A stretch of DNA of 64,000 bases from Blasia pusilla (lineage: Eukaryota; Marchantiophyta; Marchantiopsida; Blasiales): the NCBI GenBank assembly GCA_050084515.1, contig CM114271.1, positions 68,200,001 through 68,264,000 on the forward strand, read 5' to 3'. The first letter of the stretch is position 1. Each line of letters begins with the position of its first letter. Shown in pieces: positions 36,496 through 48,155 of the stretch. The notes beneath the pieces were generated by a model. The model worked only from the letters and a program-made list of their open reading frames with translations, did no database searches and was not told where the DNA came from. Made by a program: the position numbers and the translations under genes.

Positions 36496-38670
36496 ATATT
36501 TCTGCATGCAATTCATTTAAAACTTGTTGTTTCATGTTTATAAGTTAGTAGGAGAAAAATAATAAACGTAACCTCAACTTCCAAAAGGCCTTAAATTGGA
36601 AATTAGAGACCCTCTTTCCCATTAGTACTCCCTCTCCTCTCCAAGTTAACTACCATCTCCACATGCTTTAATTCTTTTTCCCTTAAATGGGCATGCCACC
36701 TCACGAATATATTAATCTATATTATTATGGGAGAGTGTCTTATTGACTTGCAAACGCATCCCTGACATGTGGCACTTGGATATCTAGAAATTATTTCCCA
36801 TGCTACCGGCAGCAAGAAACAAATATTTGAATTTGTCTATAACACTTATTCCTTCACGGGCACTAGCAAAACACTCTTTTATTTCCCGTGCATCGCGGGC
36901 ACCTTACAAGTACCCCTTAAGCCATCTTTCAAACAATCTCTACAGGAGACTTCTTTACCGTATGGTGTCTATGGAAGCCTTGACTTCTTTACAGTATGGT
37001 GTCTATGGAAACCTTACAAGTATACATGGAAACCTTACAAGCCATTTCCTACTAGGAGTCTCAACTTGTAAAGAGAGAGATGATTTCTCTTCCTGCAAGG
37101 TGTCCTTCCAAAATCTCCAGTTGCATCTTATGGGTCAACGTGCAAGGAACTGTGGACTGCGATATTTCCACTCTAAAAGCTACTATCTACACATCTGCCT
37201 ATGTGGAGTGTTGGGTGGGCATCGTCGTACTTTACTCCATAGGGTCAAGATTCATGATTAGATATGATCCATTCATGAGAGTCTGGCGAGTCACTGCCCT
37301 TTTCCTCTCTGGTGGAATTCTTCCCATCCTCTTTTATGTTGGCAGGGCGGCTCGAGTATTGCTGATCGACTGCTTGCTACTATTTCCAAAGTTGCTTTAG
37401 ATGCACCACCGACCTCGCTGGCTCGGGCGTGCCAGCCAGGTCGGATTCCTTCGCGAGGAATCCGACCTGGCTTTTGGAATTGGAGCGAGAAGCGGGGTGT
37501 ATGATAAAATGAAGGCCGACTGTTGCTTCTCCATCTTTGGGTTGAGGTTGAGTGCAACAAGGAGAGTGCAATTCAGATGCGAGGGATGCGAGGAAGGATA
37601 CAGCAAATCCTAAGAAGCGCACGCTGGATCAGTGCGATGCGCTGTACTTGATGAAAATGGCTTGGTTTGGGATGAGTGCAGTAGAATCTATGTCCAGGCT
37701 AGCAAGATATCGCTGTTGCTTCCTGGGCAGGATTCGGTGAAGCAAGCGTTTCATCTTGTGGCACGCATTTGGTGCGGACTCGCCGCCTAGCTTCCTTCCA
37801 GACTCGGTTTCCTGCCACAGATCGTGACGGAAGAAGTTCATGGATCCCAAGCATATGCTTGCGCACGCGTTATCAGATGCCCTTTCGGCCAACATTTTGA
37901 TCTTCTCGTTGAGGGGCGTGTCTGGGTAATCTCATATGATGAATGAGTTGCATTTGCGCGCACCCATGACCCTCCTGTGTCATTCAGGAGAAGGGTAAGT
38001 TCAAATGACAATGGCCCAATGGCTTAACCCAGCTGGTCCAATGCCTCCCAAGAAGGTCCCAATCATTCTGAGAATGATATCCTCGAGAATCATCAACTCG
38101 TGTCCGTACATCCAACTCGAAAGATGGAACAGCTGCAACCGAGTTCTTACAAATTTCTGACCGGCACATTCAGATATACTCCGCAAGCCTCAAAGGTGAA
38201 CCGTCACAATGCACAGGACTAGAAGCATGCAGACACTACCAATCGCGTGGACATAAACGAGAAACGTCAAGAAGACATAGCGTGGCAGACCCACGGCAAC
38301 AGCGACCTTCCAACTAATCACCAGATCGCTAGTCCCGTGATCCCTGAGCGGAAGCGTGTGCGTAAATTGTACAAAACAAGACTGCCATGAAAGCCTCAAC
38401 ATGTTTGACACCACATGTAGATAGATATAAGTCCTTCAACTCTTCGGAATCTTCCTTCCGAACAAGATCATCTACCTCATAGTTCTTTGCCTCAAACAGG
38501 CTTCATGGTCAACCGATTCCCCACAGCACAGACAGGAGGCAGCAATTCTTCCCCCTCGGTGTTTTGGATCTCTCTTGGACAGATTACAGGAGTGGAAATA
38601 CACAGTGATAGCATAGAGAAGAAACACATCACGCAAACTTTCGTACCCGACCAGGAGAGGCTGAGCTCAT
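36496..38670. other. Non-coding, includes downstream region of the PLAT gene
   Basis: No gene is recognised. A strong 17-bp hairpin is at 37434-37472. The part near 38,670 would include the 3' untranslated region of the minus-strand PLAT gene. Confidence 0.45.
37434..37472. repeat. Perfect 17-bp hairpin
   Basis: Arms 37434-37450 and 37456-37472 (core GCCAGGTCGGATTCCT) pair perfectly around the loop TCGCG. It is GC-rich and would be very stable as RNA. Confidence 0.9.
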
Positions 38671-39539
38671 CTACTCTCCTCTGCCACCTGCTAAGTGAGT
38701 AAGAGGAAGTGTGGAAGCCTCCTCCGGACAATCGTCTTTCGTTGCAGTCAGAGAGTAAGGGTAGGCATCGGTCGCAAGCCAGCGTTCAATTGTGAAGTGA
38801 TGGCTGTTACAGGATTGGCCGACACCGGAAGCGGTGACTTCGATGTAGTCGCAGTACCACCCATGGTGATCGCCTGATCCGTCGGAAGTCAAAGTCACCC
38901 CGCAAATTGGAGAGTCGAGGCAATCGCCCAATCCGCTGAAAACGTCCACATTACTCCTCTCGAAGTAATCGTGATCCTCGTCCAGAAGGTTTCCTCCCCA
39001 TACCGTGAGATTGCGTATTTGGTAGCTGTAACCCCTGGAGTCGTAAAACTCCGCTCCGATGTTGGAGTCCGTACCTGATTTGGGCAACCACCCTGTCTTG
39101 GTGAAGATGGTGTACACGCAGTAGTCCTGTACACATCAATCGCAAGACGGAGAGCGGAGCATCAGAACCCCCGACGAGTGGTGATGTGGGACGAATGAGC
39201 GAAAGCTGTGGGAATTCTGCAATCGTGCAGCCGATTGGCCGAGAAATCTATCAACTCCCATCCACCAACAGCCGCAGAGGCAGCGGCGAATAGACGAAGC
39301 CCGCTACGCATCGTTTGACAGTCCGAAAGCTCATGCGCAGCAGCAGCAGCGAAGCGATGCATTTCCGAGCGATCATGCGACAGAGTGAACACATAGAAAA
39401 AAACCGCATACAATAATAAACCGGAAATCGATTAAACTTGCTCGCTGACAGGAAGGCTCAGTGGTCATACCCTCGCGAAAACCGTGGTGCAAGAGAGAGA
39501 CAGAATGGCCAGAAGGAAAATTCTGACCGCCTTAGCCAT
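38671..39539 (-). CDS. Secreted PLAT/LH2-domain protein (2 exons)
   Basis: Exon 1 (39539-39471) gives 23 residues: MAKAVRIFLLAILSLSCTTVF then AR, a clear signal peptide. A GTATGACC donor follows. The intron is 39470-39127, ending TGTACAG, and exon 2 (39126-38671) continues in phase. The product is 174 residues, close to the ~180 of Arabidopsis PLAT1-3. The PLAT domain spans about residues 27-140, with TGGTDS-like KSGTDSNIGAEFYDSRGY, the YFERSNVDVFSG segment, and cysteines (GDCLDSPIC, HGWYC, QSC, DDC) in the spacing of this plant family. Such proteins are stress-responsive, enter the secretory pathway and are linked to ER/lipid interaction. This is the only intact host gene I can support in the window; it lies between copies A and B. 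Confidence 0.9.
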
Positions 39540-41775
39540 AGCTCCTCGAAGTCGTAACGTTCCGTGCAAGCCCGCGCCCTCACCTTTCTTTCTGTTCTTG
39601 TTATCGTTTCAGCTCAGCTCGACTCGACTCGGCTCTGCTCTGCTCTGCTCTGCTCAGCTTCACTTCCGAGAAAACACTTATGATCGTCCGATGATAAGAC
39701 GAGGAACGCTTCACTGTACACGTAAAAAAACCATGTTCGGATGGCAGCCGCACACTCGGGAGCCCATGGAGCAGCAGCTTTCATACGAGGTAGAAAGAAA
39801 GAAAGAAAAATTATTGCCCAACGCCACGCTGTCCTCAAATCCCAGTCATAACTCGCGCTAGAGACAAACGCGACTGCCACGGAAGAGCTTGACAGAAAAG
39901 GAATTCGAGGCCTGCTGCTGCTGTTTCTCTAGCACAACCCCCACCAAACGCGGAAAGCGCAGGGCAGGCTAGGCGGCGGCGTTGCGACTCGAATGACTAG
40001 TCGCACCTCCTCAGACTGACTGGTGATTTCTGCTCAGCGGCGCGCTACTTTACGTTCCGGCGCAGCAAATTACCGACCGACACGCCCAAAGTTTATTCGT
40101 TCGCTGTAAGCTCTTCAGTTTCCACCGCAGTACGTCGCACTCCTCCTCATCCATCAACGCGTCCAAAACTCGTCGCCGACTTGTCCATGGAAACTTTATG
40201 AAAACGTGTCGTAACTCTCAACGCCCAACATCTCGCCATTGAGGAATTCGGTCGGTGATCGATCTGTGTTTGCCGAATATGCGGATAAAGGACGGATCAG
40301 CTCGTCTCCAAAGTTTTCGAGGTCGCTTATGGTGTTGTAGATGTATTTCACTAGTGTACATCCTGTCAAACAAATGACGAAGTTTTCTTTCATGTAAATA
40401 TTTTTCACTTTCGTTAGTCATTTGTGAAATAAAGAGGAGATTGCAAATAAAAGAAAATCTCCTCTTCTAATAATATAAAAAAAATTAGATGGTAATTGAA
40501 TGTCAATTTTAGAAGGATGTCCTTATCCTTGGGTTAATGGTATGGACCCCATTCACGAGCTAATAATCATTTTTTCTAAAACCCCAAATTTGTTACAGCT
40601 TTTTTATTTCATGTTGACCTTTGAAAATGAAATTTTTATTAAAAAAAAATCGTCAAAATTAAATTAGTTTGATTCACTTGTTGGAATTTCTCTCCAAAAG
40701 CATGTATCATCGTCTCTTTACCAAACTCTCAAATAATTTTCCCTATTTTCTAGCATGGAAGTTATCCCCAAAATCATTATGCACGTTTTCCAATTCCAAA
40801 ACTTTTTATCAATTTTTATATCTTCAAATACTTTCGTGTTCTTTTGTCTTCATCCTTTGCCACGATAAATTCAATCCAGAATTTGTTTTTTTATAATCCT
40901 TTTGATGAGTAACAAGCATACTTTTTCGACGTATGGTGGATCACATTGACAAAGAAAATTTTGAAAACAAGGTGGAGGACATGTGGCATCCCATCATGTG
41001 CATGAAGCAGTTCAAGGAACCTTAAGCAAGGCCACCGTTTTGTTACTATGATCATTGCTGAAGATATGGCCACGCATGTGAGAGATGTTTGAATGTTGGT
41101 GACTCTTCCTCAAAAGTGCAAAATACTCCACTTTCCTGAGTCCGTGTATGTCTCTCGTCTAGTGCCCTAATCTGTAAATGTTGACCACCCCCTCGTAAAT
41201 ATGTGAATAAGAGGACCAATGACTCTATCCACAACATTCACATCTAACGCAATGTAATCTGTGAAGTCCTCTCCAACATATTGTTGTTCAACTCTATCGA
41301 TCATATAGATTCAAAATCAAGGGAATCGTGCTACAGTTATGGGGCATGTGTCCCTCTCTATGTCATACCAATCTTACCACTCCATCATGATAACTTGTTC
41401 ATAAAAACAAATGTGTGTGCTTGGGAGTGACATATCTCACTGAAGTATATCCTTGCACATTCTATGTATGTTATCTCCTCCTTGTCATCATCAACATTAT
41501 CATCGTCCATCAACCAAGTTGTCTGTAGGATTAGTGTGGCAATGTGGAGGTGACCCAACAACTCAGATGTATACAACATGGCCTCACCTAACATGTAACC
41601 CTCAGCCATACTTCCCTCTACTCGTGCTTGGTTTTTAATCAAGCCCTTTTGTCGGCGCATGTAACGCTCCACAAAATATATCCATCTACAAAGCATCAGT
41701 GTGGCTATAATAACTTGTCAGGCCAGATGGATAAGCCAATGACTTTGATCTTTCATGAATGAAGGTGGAAAGACC
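39540..41775. other. PLAT promoter side and gene-free DNA
   Basis: The bases just right of 39539 are the 5' region of the minus-strand PLAT gene. A CTCTG/GCTCT microsatellite at about 39632-39656 would be an AG-rich 5' leader repeat on the gene's strand. No clear TATA box is seen. The stretch 40,200-41,775 is AT-rich with no recognised gene. Confidence 0.45.
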
Positions 41776-42404
41776 TGTCATGGTAGATGAGGCGTAGGGC
41801 GAGATAGTATCGAAGCCTTAGAGGGGTCTTGTACTTCCCTATTTTGAGAGGTCATATGTGATCTGCTCTTAGGAGGTGACGTACGAGTGAAGGTCACCCT
41901 TCCCTTTATGAGGAGTGGCAACCTTGGAGAGGTTGACCTTCCCAGTCATGTATGGCTCCACTTGCATCTATAGGGTCATGAGTTAGTTGGTAGTTGGTCT
42001 CATGAGGGGACCACATGTGTAGTTGTTAGGGAGCTAGTATGGGTGTACTACAGGTTGGTAGTGACCTGCTAGGAGGGAGGTGACATGTGTGTAACAGGTC
42101 ACCCAGGGAGGTGCCCAGGGGGGTTATACCTAAGATGAGTCTCATTTGAAACTCATCTCCTTAGGATTGCATACCCTTGTTGGGATCCGTGATACACTGC
42201 CACATGCATGTATTGAGCCTGGATTCTCTCTTGAAGAGTGGGCTAGGAGTGATCAATAAGGAGATCACACATTTTGGGAATCCTTGTGTATACTTTCTCT
42301 TACTGTCACACCTGTGCGTATCAGAATCATGAGTATGGCTGTTTGGATGAAGCACGGTTGATTGCAGATTTCATCAGAGTTTACAATTCGTATTCAACTT
42401 TATA
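41776..42404 (+). repeat. Copy B 5' core repeat (A1)
   Basis: A 629-bp block starting TGTCATGGTAG and ending CAACTTTATA, matching the split solo repeat at 21686-27590. No X unit precedes it. Confidence 0.8.
42125..42166 (+). promoter_or_regulatory. TATA motif and putative RNA 5' end / self-primer (copy B)
   Basis: TATA at 42125-42128 is 29 nt before CATCTCCTTAGGA (42154-42166). This 13-mer is the exact reverse complement of the site directly after the core at 42405-42417. It is unrelated in sequence to copy A's 13-mer, but has the same geometry. Confidence 0.65.
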
Positions 42405-42417
42405 TCCTAAGGAGATG
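42405..42417 (+). promoter_or_regulatory. Self-complementary primer binding site (copy B)
   Basis: TCCTAAGGAGATG abuts the core and pairs with 42154-42166 at all 13 positions. Confidence 0.7.
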
Positions 42418-43077
42418 CATGTTGGTTCTGAATAGAAGAGAAAGTCGAACTCAATTTGTGGTGTAGAGCATAATTGTGGGGTTAGCAGGAATTGCAAGCT
42501 AGTATATCCTGACCATGCGGAAGGACATGGGGCAGAAGAATTGCTGAAATCGAAGTGAGATGTTCAGAATTGAGAAATCTGTGCAATGCGACAGATGTGA
42601 CAGGATTTGAAGAGGGGGAGGCTTCTCAATCTTGGTGGAGTTGCTCAAGAGTGGAGCAATTAAGGAGCAGATCGTACGGACGGAGTTCATGAGATAATTC
42701 TAGTGAGGAAATCAGTGTCAATCGTGACCTGATTGAGTGTGGGCAAGTCAGCAAGTGCATGGGCACTTCGTTGCTAATTTTGAGTGAGGTGTGCTGATTC
42801 TAGACCAAATTGGATGAATGTTGGGCACGAGGAAAATCAAGCAAGAAAAAAATGTAAGGAGGGCACAATGGTGTTTGATTGTGCAAGATTTTATGAGAGC
42901 TGAATTCGTAATTAGAAAGATCGTGAAAATCTGAGTCCAACATTGAAAATGGGACCAGAAACGGAGCTCGATTGAGAAAGATTCCAAGGGATTCCCCAAA
43001 ACCGTTTAGATTCTTTGAGTTGAGCGGATCACCGATGTGAGAGGGCAGGAGTGTAGTGTTGAAGCAGTTGTGCGAGG

Positions 43078-44584
43078 AATCAGAACTTAAGTTCTGATAG
43101 CCCTTGGTTGGAAAGTGAGAAGGAATGAGGAAGAGGAGAGCTCTTCATTCAATCGGAATTGAAGTTCTGATTTCCCTTGTGAACGTGGTTCAGGAAAGGC
43201 AAGGAAGAAGCTACTATGTAGCTTTCCCTCGGTGAGAGGTTGAGAAAGTTTGGGATGCTGCTAGTATGGAGGATCTAGCGCCACTAGTTTGGAGCCGTTA
43301 CTGGAGCATAGCTAGGACTGCTAGCCACAAAGTTGGTAGAGTTGAGGGAGGCATGAGAACTTAAGTTCAAATTTAGGAGATCCCTCCTAAGAGGCAGCTC
43401 GAAGCAGAGCGGCAAAGTGGGAATCAGAACTGAAGTTCTGATTCAGCAGCAAGAGCCGAGTCACCTGAAGGGTACAGCATGGCACAGTGCAGCAAGGGTG
43501 ACAAGGAGCTCAAAAGGAATTCGGAACTCAAGTTCCATTTCGAGCACAGTTGAGCCAAGGCGTGGTTCATCTGCATGGTGGTCAACTCGACTGCGTAGCA
43601 GAGATTGGCGCGGCGGGAGTGACAAGGAAGCAAGGAGGATTGGGAACTCAAGTTCCAATTTTGTAGCAGTTGGAGAACAGTGGAGTGTCTCAACTATAGT
43701 TGACTACGGTGTGGCACAATGCGGCGGCGTAGAATTGCGAAGTGAAGTGAGGAGGCAATTGGAACTTCATTTCCCATTCCGCTCTTCACTTGTGGGTCTT
43801 CTCTACAGGGAGGTGGAGAGGATAGGAAGGAGGCAATCAGAACTCTAGTTCCCATTTTGCTCCTGAGTTGTGGGGTGTCTTCTCTACATGGAGGTGGAGG
43901 TGACAGGAAGGAGGCAATCAAAACTGTAGTTCTGATTCCGCTCCTCAGTTGTGGGTTCTCTTCAGGGAGGTGGAGAGGATAGTGAGGGCAATCAAAACTC
44001 AAGTTCTGATCCCCTTTGCCGTGGCCCAAGGAGTGAGGTCGGCATGACTCTCAGTTTCAACAGGGCGTTCAGAGGAAGGAGAGGAGAATCAAAACAGGAG
44101 TTCCTATTCCGCGGCCTCTCAAGTGGGGCGCGGCTCTTCTTCATACGCATTGAGGGAGGAAGGAGAAAGAATTGGAACTGTAGTTCCAATCCGAGGAGTG
44201 TCAAGTTGGCGCGGCTCTCCCTACCAAGGCGCGGCGCGGCGTGTGAAGTACATAGGGAGGAGTGAGCAATTGGAACTGAAGTTCCAATTCCGTCATTCTT
44301 CTGTGAAGTCAGGAAGGAAGGAGTGAGCCAAGAGCATTCGGAATTGAAGTTCCAATTCGGCACTCATTCATATGAAGGATTTTTAGATGCCCAAGTTTCA
44401 AGCGAGTCATCAAAGTGGCGCAACAATCGGAACCCAAGTTCCCAATGGGATCAGTCCGTCGCCTTTTTCTATCCCGAGGTAGTCTCTTTTATTGCGGGCG
44501 AGAATAGGAACTGAAGTTTCCATTCCCACCTTAGTCTCCTGCGGATCCGGCGCGGCACGAATCAGAATTGAAGTTCCCATTCAC
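43078..44584. repeat. Array of 17 imperfect palindromes in copy B's leader
   Basis: A ~24-bp dyad, consensus about AATYRGAACTGAAGTTCYGA then TTC, recurs at 43078, 43151, 43355, 43421, 43516, 43638, 43756, 43834, 43915, 43989, 44086, 44169, 44267, 44335, 44424, 44502 and 44559. Spacing is mostly 60-120 bp. The first is a perfect 20-bp palindrome (43079-43098). Sequence between units is only loosely similar (AGGAAGGAGG, GTGGCGC), so the dyads are better kept than the spacers. Open frames here are artefacts of the repeat. The array may be a binding-site cluster, such as an insulator or enhancer, or a set of RNA hairpins for packaging. Confidence 0.8.
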
Positions 44585-44763
44585 ATGTGAGTTTGGCGCA
44601 ATGAAGTGTGGCGGAGAAGTGAGCGGGAGGTGAGGCAGGTGAATCACGGGTATTCTCAGCGTTTAGAGGTTTAGAGGCTTAGAGGCGGGAGAGGTGTCGA
44701 AGGTGCGAGTAGGCGTGAGAGGCGTCAAAGGCACGAGGCGCCAGCAAGCCAACTTGTTGGCGG

Positions 44764-45132
44764 TGTCATGACCATACGGATTATGTCGTAGAGTATAGTG
44801 TGCTAGTAGAGGCCATACCTTATGTAGGGCCGTAGTGTCTAGGTAGAGATGCAGTTTCATACATAGGGTTGGGGGTTACTCAATTGAGGGTGACTTTTCC
44901 AGTAGGGCCCGCTCTTAGGTTGGAGGATATAGTGTGGAGTGCACTCAAAGAACAATTAGTTCTTTGAGTTGACCCTGTTGCGCTGGGAGTTAGCCTTGGT
45001 AGTGAGTAGAGTGCTTGGCTATGGTGGTTCCCGCAAGCTTCGACCTAGATTCTCCCATCGTGGAGTGGGTTTGGCTCGATTGTATGTGATTCTATACGTG
45101 TTTTTATGATAGTAGGTCTTTCACGGATTTCA
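44764..45132 (+). repeat. Copy C 5' core repeat (A1)
   Basis: A 369-bp block starting TGTCATGACC and ending CGGATTTCA, nearly identical to 54002-54369. It is preceded directly by copy B leader DNA, with no X unit. Confidence 0.9.
44928..44969 (+). promoter_or_regulatory. TATA motif and putative RNA 5' end / self-primer (copy C)
   Basis: TATA at 44928-44931 lies 29 nt before TAGTTCTTTGAG (44957-44968), which is the reverse complement of the first 12 bases after the core (45133-45144). The segment is also one arm of an 11-bp palindrome, ACTCAAAGAAC / GTTCTTTGAGT (44943-44969). Confidence 0.65.
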
Positions 45133-45145
45133 CTCAAAGAACTAG
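45133..45145 (+). promoter_or_regulatory. Self-complementary primer binding site (copy C)
   Basis: CTCAAAGAACTAG abuts the core; 12 bases pair with 44957-44968. No tRNA-type site is seen. Confidence 0.7.
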
Positions 45146-46600
45146 AGTAGATCGATGGTAGCTTCCATTGTGGATCTAGTTATGGCTGATTGTGTACTCA
45201 ACCGTGGATGTTCATGGCTTGTGGCCTATGTTGGAGGTGGGGATATGGTGCATGGTTGGTTGGGAAAGAAGCGCCTTGCTGAGAGCTTTCCAATGCGCTT
45301 TAGATGGCTAATCTTGTGAAGGGAGTTGGAAGTTATCAAGGATTGAAGATTATGGTTCGTGTTCGACGGATTTCTGATGTGGAGAGCTTGGAGTGCGGAA
45401 GCTCTGTTAAAGTTCATCCAGATTGGGTGAGAGGTTCCTATTGCTACTTGTATTGTGATCTCATGTGAAGCTATCTGCTTGAGCGTGTGGAGCGTTGCGG
45501 ATTTCTGCGTGCATGAATCTGGGCGGAAGCGCTGTCGGATTTGCGATTCTGGAGGTGTATGGACATCAAGTTTGTCTGATTTTTAGCTCAGAGTACAGAG
45601 CTCGGTTATAGCTGATTTTTTGTGGAGAGATAGCTATGGTGGTCAATTGAATTTTGGTTGAAACAGATTAAATTTTGGTTGAGGATTTGTGGAGTAATTT
45701 CTGATCGAAATTTCATGGACTAGCTCAAGGTCTGGCTATGGTGGACAGAAGATCAAAGGGGCTGGTTTGTTGGTGATTCGTGTGTTGTTGGAGACACCTA
45801 TCCCATTGGGGGTGCCCTGGTTGGGCCTCTCTCCATAGCGAAGCATGGCGATAGGGGCACGTCTCTAGCATTTTGAGGCTTCGAGGCAACTCGTGGTAGC
45901 TCGGGGCGAGTGGGCGTGAGAGGCGGAGTAAGGAGCAAGGAGCGAGCAAGCAAGCTTGCTTGCTTGGGCGTGAGGCAGTTTTGGCAGGATTTGTGATTTG
46001 AGTGTTGCATAATTGGTCACCCATCTTTGGGCTATTCTGCTTGGAAGACACTTAACTGCTGAGTTCTTAACTATGCCAGTGTACACACTGGTGTAGCTCA
46101 TTTGGTGTTGTTCGGAGATGTGTTAGGCGCTTTATGCATCTCAAGTTTTTGGTTGATGGACCTCTAGCGCATAGTACGGTGTAGCCTCTCCATGCATGTG
46201 ATATTTTCAGGTGCTGCGAGTCCAACTAGCGCGTCATCGACCCACGGCGGAGTAGCTATTGCGTTAGAATTGTGTGGTGGGTTTTGTGGATTCAGGGGGC
46301 GCCACGTTTGGTGGATTGTGTAACCTTGCTTTCCATTTGCGATTGGAGGGTTGTCGTTGGACTTCCTGTGTTTGGATCCCCTCCATCGTTGCTTCTTGCT
46401 TGCGCGCCCATTGTTAGGGTTGACGTTGATTTCCATAGTAGTGTTACTCTTGTGTGCTACCGGTAGTGAGGCTGGTGTGATGACCTGTAGACCATGGAAG
46501 GCTTCTTGTGGTGATGACAGGTTAGGTTGCCTACACCCATAGCTAGTAGAGCTAGAATAGTACAGCGACATCGACGTCACTTGGTTACTTAGTGGTGGTA
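45146..46600 (+). other. Copy C leader
   Basis: About 1.45 kb between the priming site and gag, without a coding frame that I can support. It shares the GGGCGTGAGG junction region with copy B's leader but lacks copy B's palindrome array. Confidence 0.6.
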
Positions 46601-46619
46601 ATTTGGTGGTGGTGCGGCA

Positions 46620-48016
46620 TTGGCGTTGGTCTTCACAAAGGTGTCTGGTGGTCTGGTTGGGGACCGTGGTGCGGACAGTGGTGGTTTTACACGGAGTGGA
46701 TTGAGGTATCGGCTACCTTTTCCGCTTCTGACGGTTGATGAAGAGGAGGACGAGGGTGTTCCAAACACCGATTCTTCTACGTTGTTATTGAGTGTTGCAG
46801 CTCCATTGATTTGGGACATGGACGGGATATATGGGGCCATGAAGGGCCCACGACGATACTCGAGTGCAGTGGGCACCATTGAGTTGGAGGACTTCATGCA
46901 GGAGTTTGATACGTGGTGTGATATGCAGATGTTGTGGAATGCCACGTTGTTTACACCCTTCTTGGCTTGGAAGGGGTTATTTCAGCACTTGGAGGGATCA
47001 CCCATGGATGATTACCATGAGTTTAGGAAGGACCATGTTGTTGAGATTGAGGCATGGAGACAATATTGATCTCCAGGCTATGTGTCTATCACCCATGGTG
47101 GTATTGGTAGTAGTGCTCCTACTATGCCACCCAGCCCGACGTTGAGTGGTACGAGTACGAGCCGGAGTGGGTGTACCAGTGGAGGTACCCATCGAGGTAC
47201 TAGTGGGGGTACTAGTGGAGGTACTAGTGCCCCACCATGGTTCAGCCCGGTTGCAGAGTTCTTCAAGAGGCTGAAGAAGAACTATCAGGGAGTGAAGACA
47301 GAGAAGTTGAGGAGTCTTCAAGAATTTGAGCGAAAGACTCAAGAGAGTCTTTGTGATAGAGAGTTGCGCCGCATGGTACGTGATGATACTCTTATGAGTG
47401 ATGATTCACCCACATTGACCCATGTGTTTGCTCTATCTGAGAAGATTGAGCTTAGCATGGTGAAGGAGAGAGTAGTGACATCGGATTCAAGTAGGGGATA
47501 CAACTACTACTTCGTGTTCGTGACCCCACCTCCGCCGAGTCGTAGTAGTGGTGGTGGTAGTAGTAGTGGGAGTCGTGGGGGTACATACGACCTCAGTCAG
47601 GTCCTACAGGGATACTTGCGTAGAGACCATTGCCTTCATTTGCTGCCCCGCAGCAAGGATAGTCATGTTGGACATGTGGAGGTGATCATGTTAGGAGGTT
47701 TTGTCCCCAAGAGGATGGGAGACGGACTTTGGAGGATGGGCCTCAGTCGGCCCCAACTCAGTGTGATCATTGCGGGAGACCAGATCATCCTTGAGAGCGT
47801 TGCTTTGATCTTCATCCAGAGATGAGATCAGACCGCGGCCGTGGTGGAGTAGCTCCGAGAGGCCGAGGTGGTAGAGATGGTAGGGGTGATAGAGATGGAC
47901 CAATGGTTGGAGAGCCTACGGTGGCTACCCCTACCACTACGACAGAGTCAGCTATGGCTGCCAGGATTGAGCAGTTGGAGCAAAAGTTGGCTACTATGGT
48001 CGGTATTCAAAGATAG
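46620..48016 (+). pseudogene. Gag with CCHC zinc knuckle (copy C), broken
   Basis: The first part (46620-47069) reads GGFTRSGLRYR, then GTIELEDFMQEFDTWC, then FQHLEGSPMDDYHEF. It stops at a TGA where copy B has TGG, and continues in frame at 47082-47825 through a Ser/Thr/Gly-rich linker and a helical part (FFKRLKKNYQGVKTEKLRSLQEFE). In another frame a CX2CX4HX4C knuckle (CDHCGRPDH, 47762-47803) contains one TGA. An RGRGG-rich basic stretch and a coiled coil (ARIEQLEQKLATM) follow. No ATG opens the frame; an in-frame stop lies just upstream of the TTG at 46620, so the true start is unclear. Gag would form the particle and bind RNA. Confidence 0.8.
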
Positions 48017-48155
48017 ATCGGAGTTCGGGAGCAGGGCTTCCACCTCTTATGGAGGGATGATCTCTCTTATATGGCGAAAAGTGCGACAGGTTGAGGCATC
48101 ATTTTGAATAGTTACGAGAGGAGCCACTCGAGGGTCAGAGCCATGTGGTGCTACT

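Noticed and set aside
41776-42404. Copy B bounded by a clear target duplication
   Set aside because: The bases before 41776 (GACC) do not match those after 60491 (AAAT), so at least one end is rearranged or truncated.
43417-44363. Several open frames across the palindrome array
   Set aside because: Frames appear on both strands and follow the repeat unit; no codon pattern independent of the repeat.
43078-44584. CRISPR array
   Set aside because: Units are imperfect palindromes with uneven 57-204 bp spacing, no identical repeats, and a plant retroelement setting.
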